Of a stretch of 19,739 bases of DNA, positions 1 to 7,701 are shown piece by piece. The position numbers were made by a program, and so were the translations under genes. The stretch covers positions 1-19,739 of the forward strand of contig JADJYH010000022.1 in the NCBI GenBank assembly GCA_016719855.1, given 5' to 3'. The notes under the pieces were generated by a model. The model was not told the DNA's origin. It did no database searches and worked only from the letters and a program-made list of their open reading frames with translations. Every line of letters starts with the position of its first letter. Position 1 is the stretch's first letter. The DNA is from Saprospiraceae bacterium. Its GTDB lineage: Bacteria > Bacteroidota > Bacteroidia > Chitinophagales > Saprospiraceae.

Positions 1-1047
1 CTCCTCCAGCTTGTGCTTTTTCCAAGAAACGAACCAATCCACCACCAACAGCGCCAACCCCACAAACACAAAATACTGAAAATAGCTGTTGAACGAGGAG
101 AAGCCCTGTACCTCGAAGTCCCGTTTCTCCAGCTTGTCGATACCGGGCTTACCCAATGCGTCGGCCACAGCATCGTCGCCGTCAATGACGTTGAAGTACA
201 GCTGCCGCCGCCCTTTTTCGGCGAGGTCTTGAAGCATTTTATCGTTGAGGCGGGATAGCACAGTTTCTTTGTTCTCGTCATTCGCGGCACACCCATGCAC
301 CGTTTGACGCGGTAGGAATGGGCGCCCCTCCGTCGGTACCAACGCCAATGGTGAACTGTATGACGCCTTCTTCCCGTGCTTTTTGGGCTTCTTCCTATTG
401 CCTTGCCGCCTGTGTCCTCGCCATCGGTGATGAGCACGAGAAGCGCCTTAATGCGAGTCCTTGCCCAGCTCTTGTAGCGCCCTACGGGCAATGCTGATGC
501 TCTCGCCAATGGCCGAACCTTGCGTCCCCGCCATGTCGGGGTTAGCGATGCGGAGGAAGGAACATCTGGGTGACGGTACTGAGTCTGTGGTAACGGGCAT
601 TTTGGAGGTAGGCTTCCCCGGCAAAATAGACGATGCCGACACGGTTGCGCTAAGTTCTTCGACGAGTTTTCCTTAAATTTTTGCCGTTCCAGCCTGTTAG
701 GCGGAATCTCTTGGGTGTACATGCTTACTGAGATGTCGAGGGCGATAATTACATCGCCCTTTCGTTGCGCGGCCTTCTCCGCTTGCCGCTCCACTGTGGA
801 TTGGCTGCCCGAGGATGAGAAGGCCAATGCCGACAGTACCAACCCGAACTTTAGGCGGTGTTTCAGCCGGGATGCTTCTGGCGCGAACAGTGGTATTGGG
901 TGGCTCTCGGTAAAGCGGCCAATCGCCTGTTTGCGCCAGCGCCAAAACAACCAAGAACACAGCGGCCAACAAACAACAAAATAAAGCAAATGCATAGAGG
1001 TATGTGGGGTGTTCGAATCGGAACGCGGTACTCAAGACTTTAGGCAA
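1..1047 (-). CDS. BatB-like vWA-domain membrane protein, copy 2 (3' end at window edge, frameshifted)
   Basis: Membrane-anchored von Willebrand factor A protein of the BatA/BatB (aerotolerance operon) type. Read across frameshifts, the minus strand gives an N-terminal FRFEHPTYLYAF membrane segment, the MIDAS motif DISVSM followed by YTQEIPPNRLER, a QGSAIGESISIARRAL stretch, LITDGED, FTIGVGT and a final C-terminal membrane helix (YFQYFVFVGLALLVVDW) that ends about at base 1. It is a tandem paralogue of the gene just upstream (1151-2178), and the C-terminal coding DNA of the two is visibly similar. Where the neighbour has its ATG this copy has GCG (1024-1026), so a TTG at 1047 or 1035 would have to serve as start. 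At least four shifts interrupt the frame. The family is known from Bacteroidota as cell-envelope or stress-related; the exact role is unknown. Confident of family, not of integrity. Confidence 0.82.
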
Positions 1048-1150
1048 TAGGCTTTAGATGGCACAGCCTATGGTCTATTACACTAATATCTATCGTTTTC
1101 CTTGCCGTAAAGTTCAATACACGGTCTCGAATATATCGTCTGAAATATCC

Positions 1151-2178
1151 TCACCACGAAAATATCCCGCTCTCCAAGTGATGCTTTCTCCAAGAAATCA
1201 AACAATCCACCACCAACAGCGCCAGTCCGACGAAGACGAAATATTGAAAATAGGCTGTTGTGTAACGACGGGCGCCCGCACCTCCGGTTCCTGCTTTTTC
1301 CATTTGGTCAATGCGGTGACTGCAGTGCTTCAGGCAGCCGCGTCTCCTTCGCTGATGTGGAAGTAGGTGCCGCCGCCTTCCCTTGCAAGTTCCTTTAGCA
1401 TCTCCTCGTTGAGTCTCGTGAGGACGGGCTGGCCAGTCTCGTCTCGCTTGTAGTCCTCCCGCCCGCCAATGTTCATCGGGATGGGGGCTTCCCTCTGCGG
1501 TGCCCACGCCCACCGTGAATTGGATGATGCCCTCCTCCTTCGCGCTTTCCGCTTGCGCAATGGCTTCCCGTCGTGGTCTTCCCCGTCAGTGATGATGACG
1601 AGGCCTTGTGCGACTTGCTTTCGTCCGTTTGGAAAGCCCCGCGGGCAACACCGATGGCGTCGCCGATTGCGGTGCCCTGCGAGGCGGCAAGCTCAGGGCT
1701 GGCACTTCGCAGGAAACAGTTCGGCGGCGGCGTAATCCAGTGGTGATGGGCATCTGGAGGTAGGCACTCCCAGCGAAGTAAACTAGGCCGATACGCTCGC
1801 CTTTGGGTTTTTCCACGAGGTTCTCCGCAAATTTCTTCGCCCGCTCCAGTCGGCTGGGGGGATGTCCTGAGCGTACATGCTGTTGGAGATGTCGAGGGCG
1901 ATGAGCACGTCCACGCTCTTGCGCTTCACCTTCTCCCGCTTGCTGCCCCCACTGCGGGTTGGCCATGCCCACGATGAGGAAGGCCATGCCAGCAGGGCGA
2001 GTCCGAATTTAAGGCGGTGTTTCAGCGGGAAGCCTCCGGCATAAGCAGCGGGCCAAGTGAGGCTCGGCAAAGCGGCCAATTGCCTGTTTGCGCCAGCGCC
2101 AAAAAACCAAAACACCACGGCCAACAGTGGCAAAAGTGCGAAAACGTAGAGGTAGGATGGATGCTCGAATCGGAACAT
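1151..2178 (-). CDS. BatB-like vWA-domain membrane protein, copy 1 (frameshifted)
   Basis: The start ATG at 2178 gives MFRFEHPSYLYVFALLPLL, a typical Bat N-terminus with a first membrane segment. A second hydrophobic segment follows, then a basic stretch and the vWA domain. Its MIDAS motif is DISNSMYAQDI (D-x-S-x-S intact), followed by RLERAKKFAENLVEK, ERIGLVYFAGSAYLQMPITT, a GDAIGVARGAF stretch, IITDGEDHDGKP, VGVGT and LNEEMLKELAREGGGTYFHI. A C-terminal helix (YFQYFVFVGLALLVVDCL) ends the protein with a TGA at 1153-1151. Total length, about 340 residues, is normal for BatB. The vWA domain is expected to face the periplasm between the membrane anchors and to bind a partner through a divalent metal. 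It starts 48 bases after the epimerase stop, so the two may be co-transcribed. Frameshifts lie near 1330-1560, 1590-1750, 1850 and 1980. Confidence 0.85.
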
Positions 2179-2225
2179 GGTACTGATGATAAAGAGGATG
2201 CAGCATTAGAATGGGGGACGGCTGC

Positions 2226-3174
2226 CTAGTGTCTCATGTCCAATATCTTCGTCTGTTTGTCGCAAAGTTCAAATTTTTCTCCGTAACAAATCCTGAGGGC
2301 GGGCAACAAATCGGGAACTGGAATTTAAAACCAGCGGCTTCGATTTTTGGAAGAAACACGGGTGCTGTCGAAGACCACGTCGGCCATTTCGCCCATAGCC
2401 GCCCGAAGGGCAAACTCCGGCGCAGGCAGTAGAATGGCAGGCTTGCCCAAGGCATTTTTTAGTTCAACCACAAGGTCACGGTTGCGGGCGGGATGCGGTG
2501 CCACGCCGTTTAAATGCCGTTAAGTTGTTCGTTTTCAATCGCTGCCATGAACATCCGGCAGATGTCGTCAATGTGAATCCACGACATCCACTGCTGGCCG
2601 TTGCCGAAATAGGTGGCGTTGAAAAAACGGAAGGGGATGAGCATTTTTCCAGCGCCCCGCCACGGGTTGAGAGCACCACGCCGATGCGCAGCACCACCGT
2701 GCGAAGCCCGGTTTCAGCGATTTTTCCACAGCCTTCTCCCACGCTGCCACCGATTCGGCAGGAAACTGTCCTTGCCAGCAGGGTCATCTTCAGTCATCAA
2801 CTGGTCGCCCCGACTCCCGTAGAAGCCGACGGCGGAGGCAGAAATGAACGCCTTGAGCGGGGTCGGGCGGCGCTCGATGGCGGCCTTGAGGAGGAGCGTG
2901 CTGTCCACCCGGCTGCTGATGATGAGGCGCTTGCGTCCGGCGTCCAGCGCTGGTCGGCGATGCCCGCCTGGCAAGGTTGATGATGTAATCCGCTCGGTCA
3001 GCAGCGGCTTGGTCAATGGTCTTTTTGGACAAATCCCAAGCGTATGCAGGGAATTTTGCCCCCGAATCCTGCTTGCGACTGAGGTGCAGCACAGTGTGGC
3101 CAGTGGCTTGGAGCATCTGGCTGAGGTATTTTCCGACGAGGCCGGTGCCTCCAGCGATGAGGATGAGTTGGCAT
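2226..3174 (-). CDS. TIGR01777-family NAD(P)-dependent epimerase (SulA/YfcH-like), frameshifted
   Basis: Short-chain dehydrogenase-type epimerase of the TIGR01777 group. The N-terminus carries the nucleotide-binding motif AGGTGLVG in the stretch LILIAGGTGLVGKYL, read just after the ATG at 3174 once one base is corrected. Further family signatures follow in order: HTVLHLSRKQ, DYIINLAG, the core FISASAVGFYGSRGDQ, the AAWEKAVEK region, TVVLRIGVVLSTRGGALEK, WMSWIHIDDI near 2570-2600, and the C-terminal GEMADVVFDSTRVSSKKI then EAAGFKFQFPDLLPAL. The stop is at 2228-2226 and length is about 315 residues, slightly above the usual 300. Substrates of this family are unknown; cytoplasmic, cofactor NAD(P). 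At least six frameshifts occur, often in short homopolymers. It lies upstream of the vWA pair on the same strand, and its 5' side faces the divergent oppA gene. Confidence 0.85.
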
Positions 3175-3186
3175 GGTTTGACTGGT

Positions 3187-3291
3187 GAATTGGTTGATTG
3201 TGAATTGGTTGAATGGGATTGGGCAGGTGAAAATTCAGGATTTCAACCAGTTCAACTAATTTAACCAGTTCCACCAATTTACCCAATTTCC
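3187..3291. repeat. Word-repeat inverted element H1 (about 9-bp words)
   Basis: The stretch between the divergent epimerase and oppA starts is made of two arms of short tandem words. The left arm (3187-3217) repeats GAATTGGTT-like units. The right arm (3242-3291), read on the complement, is five to six 9-bp units such as AACTGGTTA, AATTAGTTG and AACTGGTTG. The arms are partly complementary, so an imperfect hairpin is possible. This is the only member of the family here that sits in a divergent promoter region rather than after a stop codon. Confidence 0.6.
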
Positions 3292-3351
3292 CTAACTTCA
3301 GGCGTTCATTGCCGGAACATAGAAAATTGCTTCCGTTCAAAAAAACTCAAA

Positions 3352-5032
3352 ATGAAAAAATCAAATTTACCCTCCCGTTGCAATTTGGCCACGATGCGCT
3401 TGTTTTTCTTGCCACAAAGATGAAACTGGAAGCACAACGACAACACCGTGCGGGTGCGGCAGGCGCGGCCATCACCACGCTGAACCCCTACCTGGCCCAC
3501 TAACTTCACAGGACATCACAGAAGGGGAGTTTACGGGAGGGCAAAGTTTCACCTACGAAATATTGCCGGAGGCCACTTGGGACGATGGTAAGCCGGTGAC
3601 GGGCAGTGACTACGAGTTCACGCTCAAGGCACTTTTTAACCCAAAAATGCCCACGCAGCGCTTTCTGGGCTACGTGGAATTCGTGCGGGACATCAAAGTG
3701 GACGAGAGCAACCCGAAACAGTTCACGATTTTTACCAACAAAAAATATTTCCTCAACATGGAGGCCATCTCCCTCGCTGCCGGTGTTGCCCGGAGCATAT
3801 TTATGACGAAGGTAGTTTGATGAAAAATTTGCCTTAAAGACCTCACCGATCCGGTAAAAGCCGCCCCGCTGGCAGCCGACCCCGCCCTCCAACAGTTCGC
3901 CGATGCGTATACGTCGCCGAAGTTCGCCCGTGAAATCAACGCTGGTTCTGGCCCCTACAAGCTGGCGGAGTGGGTGGACGACCAGCGTGTCGTCTTGGCC
4001 AAGAAGCAAAACTGGTGGGGCGAAAAGCTAGCCGGACAGTACCCGCTGCTGCAAGCCTACCCTGACACGATTATCTTCCTACCCATCGAAGACGATGTAG
4101 CTGCCATTGCCGCCATCAAAGATGAGAGCGTGGACATGGCGACGGAACTGAACGCCAAGCAGTTCACCGAACTTCGTCAGGTGGATTTTGTGCAAAAAAT
4201 CTACAACTTCTTCACGCCGCCGACCTACACCTACTTCTCACGGCCATACAAAACCGCAACCCAAAACTGGCCGACAAACGGGTACGTCGGGCGCTGGCGC
4301 AATGCGTTGACATGGACATGGTGATAAAAGACCTGTACGACGGTCTCGCCGAGCGGGTGGTACGGCCTTTTTTCCAGATAAAAATACTATGATTCTTCGC
4401 TCAAGCCCATCCCCATGAACCTCGACGGAACTTCAAAATCACCGGATGACGCAGGGTGGTCGGATGGTGCACGCAAGCTGTTGGCTGATGCAGGTTGGAA
4501 GGACAGCAATGGCAACGGCACGGTGGATAAAACCATTGACGGAGCCGTGATGGAAATGAAGCTGCAATACCTTACACGACGGGCAGCACTTTTTCCGAAA
4601 ACTTCTCACTGTTATTGAAAAGCAATGCCCAAAAGTTGGCATCGAAATAGAACCCAGTTGCCGTAGAGGCGAAAAGTTTTGGGTGAAAAAGTTGAAGAAT
4701 GGCGAGTTTGAACTCGCAGCCCGTGGCGCAAACGCCCAGCCCGTGGCAGACGATCCTAAGCAACTCTGGCACACCGACAGCGCCGTACCCGGCGGCACCA
4801 ACTACCCCCGCTTCGGCAACGCCGCTTCCGATGCCTTGATTGATGCCATCCAAAATGCACCGGACGAGGCCACTCGCACGAAGCTCTACAAGGATTTTCA
4901 ACAGCTCATCTACAACGAACAGCCTGTCATTTTCCTCTTCAGCCCACAGGAGCGCATCGTCCTCCACCAGAGTTTCGAGCCAGTGGTAAACCGCCTCGGC
5001 ATTTCGTTGCAGCATTTGAAATTGAAGAAATA
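3352..5032 (+). CDS. ABC transporter substrate-binding protein, family 5 (OppA/DppA type), frameshifted
   Basis: Peptide- or oligopeptide-binding protein of the SBP_bac_5 family that would deliver substrate to the permease encoded next. The ATG at 3352 gives MKKSNLPSRCNLATMRLFFL, a basic then hydrophobic start suited to an exported protein; no clear lipobox can be read because of shifts. Recognisable segments follow: DNTVRVR, TTLNPYLAH, then FTYEILPEATWDDGKPVT and DYEFTLKALFNPK, LAAVLPEHIYD, FAREINAGSGPYKLAEW, an NWWG box, DESVDMATEL, RRALAQCVDMDMVIKDL, GWSDGARKLLADAGW, and a C-terminus ending LGISLQHLKLKK. At least ten indels interrupt the frame; several are homopolymer changes (for example extra G near 3783 and 3790, missing T near 3829). 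About 40 residues normally found between TLNPYL and the FTYEIL region seem to be missing near 3503-3512. Confidence 0.87.
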
Positions 5033-5043
5033 GCGATTGTTAA

Positions 5044-5107
5044 ATTGTTGGATTGCTTATTGTTGATTTGAGCCTGAAGCAATTTAGCACTTCAGCAATC
5101 CAACAAT
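5044..5107. repeat. Word-repeat hairpin H2 between oppA and oppB
   Basis: A perfect 14-bp inverted repeat: ATTGTTGGATTGCT at 5044-5057 pairs with its complement at 5094-5107. The interior carries more units of the same ATTGTTG-like word and a small TGAAG/CTTCA stem. It starts 12 bases after the oppA stop and ends 7 bases before the oppB ATG. There is no T-run, so it is not a standard terminator. Confidence 0.8.
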
Positions 5108-5113
5108 ACTACC

Positions 5114-6524
5114 ATGTTCCAATACCTCCTCAAGCGCACCTTGCTGTTCATCCCGACCCTCGTGTTGGTGAGCTTGCTGTCGTTTGGGTTGAGCAGGCTG
5201 GCGCCCGGTGACCCCGTTTCGCAATACTTGGGAGAAGATGCTTTTGGCAAATATTCGACGCCAAACGACCTCCTCGCTGCGGAAAATGGCTACGCCCAAG
5301 CTGCCGCCGACTTGCATTTGGACAAACCCGCCTTCTATTTTTCCATCACCTCCCAAGCCTACCCAGACACGCTGCACCGGGTGTTCATCGGCTTCCGCCG
5401 GGTGACGCTGGAAAAGCTTGCCGGGCAGTACGGCAACTGGCCGCTGGTGCAGGCTTGGTACAACAGCATCCGCTCATTCGACCTGAAACTGCTTGGCTTG
5501 CCAGACAGCCTTCGGGCAGCGGCCATCCCTGTCAAAAAGCCATTGCGAGAGCTTTACATAAGCCACCATGATGGGGTCAACAGCGCCCGGCTGAAGGAAA
5601 TGGAGGCCGCCTTTGGCGAAAGCCCGGCACTGTCGGAAGCGCTCGGCACTGAATTTTTTACCCTAAAAAAAAACTACGAAACGCTGAAAAAGAGGCTACG
5701 CCCAGCAAGCTTGGCCCCAGCCTTCCATTGGTACGGCCTTGACAATCAATACCATACGTGGCTGATGGGCTTCGTGCGGGGCGATTTCGGCACCTCGCTT
5801 CACAAACGGCAAGCAGTAGCCAAGCAGGTGAAACCTGCATTGTTTTGGACACTGGTGGTCAATGTGCCGGCCATTTTTTTAGCCTTCTTGATTGCCGTGC
5901 CGTTGGGTACCTGGTCGGCGGTGAAACGAGGCCAGCGATTTGACAAAATCACCACTTCGGGTCTGTTCATGCTCTACTCAATGCCCGCGTTTTGGGTGGG
6001 CACGATGCTGCTCGTTTTTTCACCAACCGGGGTACGGCATGGACATTTTCCCCAGCAAATTTCCCGACGACATCCCTACCTCAGCTCCTTGGTGGAAGCA
6101 AATCTGGCTGGCAGTGCCGCACTTGCTGTTGCCAATTTTCTGTGTGACGTACCCATCAGTGGCCTACATTTCCAGGCAAGCGCGGGGTGGCATGGCCAAC
6201 GTGCTGGGTCAGGACTACATACGCACCGCCCGTGCGAAGGGGCTGCCGGAGCGGGCAGTGATTTGGAAACACGGCTTTCGCAATGCGCTGTTCCCGCTCA
6301 TCACGCTGTTTGCTTCAGTGCTGCCTGCAGCAATAGCGGGGTCGGTGGCCATCGAGGTCATCTTCGACATACCAGGCATGGGCCTGCTGACCTACGACGC
6401 CATTTTTCAAAAAGACTGGCCGATTGTTTTTACCGTGCTGATGCTCGGTTCGGTGCTCACGGTGGCGGGGATGTTGCTAGCGGATATTTTGTACGCATTT
6501 ACCGACCCGAGGATTAAATATTAG
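5114..6524 (+). CDS. ABC transporter permease, OppB/DppB type (one frameshifted site)
   Basis: Inner-membrane permease for peptides or related solutes, partner of the upstream binding protein. The start at 5114 gives MFQYLLKRTLLFIPTLVLVSLLSF, the first helix, then RLAPGDPV, the usual DppB N-terminal motif. Residues about 50-210 are a long hydrophilic insert before WYGLDNQYHTWLMGFVRGDFG, which leads into the permease domain (FWTLVVNVPAIFLAFLIAVPLG, SMPAFWVGTMLLVF). The EAA-type loop that contacts the ATPase reads DYIRTARAKGLPERAV, followed by FRNALFPLITL and VIFDIPGMGLL. The first frame breaks near 6018-6035, where one T of a T-run and one G of a G-run seem to be missing; the reading then continues to the stop at 6522-6524. 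About 470 residues, longer than the 310-340 usual in proteobacteria. No second permease (OppC) or ATPase lies in the window. Confidence 0.9.
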
Positions 6525-6584
6525 TTTTGAGTTATCAAGTGTTTGAGTTCGATGCTCCAACTCGATACTCAATAACTCAAAACT
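6523..6584. repeat. Word-repeat hairpin H3 between oppB and xerD
   Basis: A perfect 13-bp inverted repeat, AGTTTTGAGTTAT (6523-6535) and its complement (6572-6584). The right side continues as tandem octamers of the form GAGTTTTG/GAGTTATT on the complement, and the interior holds GAGTT/AACTC pairs. The left arm starts inside the oppB stop codon and the right arm ends 12 bases before the xerD ATG. It shares a 14-nt word (ACTCAATAACTCAA) with element H7 at 14738-14821. Confidence 0.8.
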
Positions 6585-6596
6585 CAAAACTCCCAC

Positions 6597-7548
6597 ATGT
6601 GGCCATCATACATTAAAGGATTTCATGCGTACTTGTTATTGGAGCGCTCCATGTCCGGCAACACCATCGAGGCGTACCTGCGGGACATTGGGAAGCTGGT
6701 GCAATACCTTGACTTACAGCGACTTGCCAAGGCAGAAACATTGCCCGAAGGGCAACTAAACCCTATGCGAAACCCCGGTGACCTAGCGCTGACGGACTTC
6801 CAAAAAATGCTAAAATGGCTCAACGAACTCGGCCTCGACGTGCGTTCGCAGGCCCGCCTGATTTCGGGCATCAAGGCGTTTTACCGCTACCTGCTCGTGG
6901 AGGACATTCTTCAAACAGACCCCACCGAAATGCTCGAAACACCCAAGCTCGACCGCAAGATACCGGAAGTGCTCAACTACGACGAAATTCAGCGGATGCT
7001 TGCCGCCATTGACCACAGCGACCCACTTGGCCTGCGCAACCGGGCCATGGTCGAAACGCTCTACGCCTGCGGCCTACGGGTGACGGAACTCATCAACTTG
7101 CGCATCTCCAACCTGCACTTCGACGTGGGGTTTGTGAAGGTGTTGGGCAAGAACGACAAGGAGCGCCTTGTGCCAATCGGTGAGGAGGCGGTGAAGCATA
7201 TCGGCTTTTACGTGGAAGGCATGAGGCGGCATTTGAAAATCAAGAAGGACAACGAAAACGTGCTGTTCCTCAATCGTCGGGGCAGCAAGCTCACCCGCAT
7301 CATGGTCTTTCTCATCATCAAAGACCTCGCAAAAAGGCGGGCATCGAGAAAACATCAGCCCGCACACCTTCCGGCACTCCTTTGCCACGCACCTCATCGA
7401 GGGCGGTGCCGACCTCAAAGCCGTGCAGGACATGCTGGGCCACGAGAGCATCACCACCACCGAGATTTACACCCACCTGGACACCGATTACCTAAAGGAG
7501 ACGGTGTTGAATTTTCATCCGAGAAACGTCGAGATGCGGGGACGTTAA
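6597..7548 (+). CDS. xerD: Site-specific tyrosine recombinase XerD (two homopolymer frameshifts near the 3' end)
   Basis: Tyrosine recombinase that, in the known family, resolves chromosome dimers at dif with XerC and FtsK. The N-terminal SAM-like core-binding domain (residues about 1-95) contains GFHAYLLLERSMSGNTIEAY. The catalytic domain shows GLRVTEL with the first arginine at residue 161, the lysine region VLGKNDKERLVPIG, HTFRHSFATHL (His-x-x-Arg), MLGHES and the nucleophile tyrosine in EIYTHLD. The frame is intact from the ATG to about 7333. There one A is missing from an A-run (7331-7335) and another from the next A-run (about 7351-7354); after that it reads in frame to TAA at 7546-7548. 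Corrected length is 317 residues, normal for XerD. It follows oppB directly, separated by hairpin H3. A housekeeping role is the simplest reading. Confidence 0.93.
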
Positions 7549-7550
7549 CA

Positions 7551-7637
7551 GTTCGGCAGTTCGGCAGGGGGCAGTTGGCAGTCAGGTACTGCCACCACGG
7601 CCCTGACTGCCAACTGCCCCCTGACGAACTGACGAAC
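7551..7637. repeat. Long word-repeat hairpin H4 after xerD (36-nt arms)
   Basis: The left arm 7551-7586 and right arm 7602-7637 are reverse complements at 34 of 36 positions, with a 15-nt loop. The arms are built of octamers: GTTCGGCA twice then GGCAGTTG-like units on the left. Both mismatches are the same change (C to A) in two successive units of the right arm. It starts two bases after the xerD stop. Related 36-nt copies occur at 7754-7789 (32 of 36 to the left arm's complement) and at 15251-15286 (29 of 36, without gaps). Confidence 0.92.
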
Positions 7638-7647
7638 TCAAAGCTGG

Positions 7648-7679
7648 TTTGTTAAACTTGGGCAAATGCAACATCTTTG
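7648..7679 (+). promoter_or_regulatory. Candidate Bacteroidota promoter for the Ig-like lipoprotein gene
   Basis: TTTG at 7648-7651, a 20-nt spacer and CATCTTTG at 7672-7679 match the Bacteroidota pattern TTTG / TAnnTTTG with one mismatch (C for the first T). A transcript would start about 15-20 bases before the ATG at 7702. It lies between the H4 hairpin and another copy of the H4 arm. Confidence 0.45.
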
Positions 7680-7701
7680 GCCCCGCTTTGCGGAGTTTTT
7701 T

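Noticed and set aside
6597..7548. XerD-like protein as a dedicated phase-variation invertase
   Set aside because: Its length and motifs fit chromosomal XerD; the inverted repeats next to it belong to a general repeat family, so a dedicated role is unsupported.
7551..7637. Insertion sequence ends or a MITE
   Set aside because: The arms are simple tandem words, the words differ between loci, and no target-site duplication or transposase is visible.
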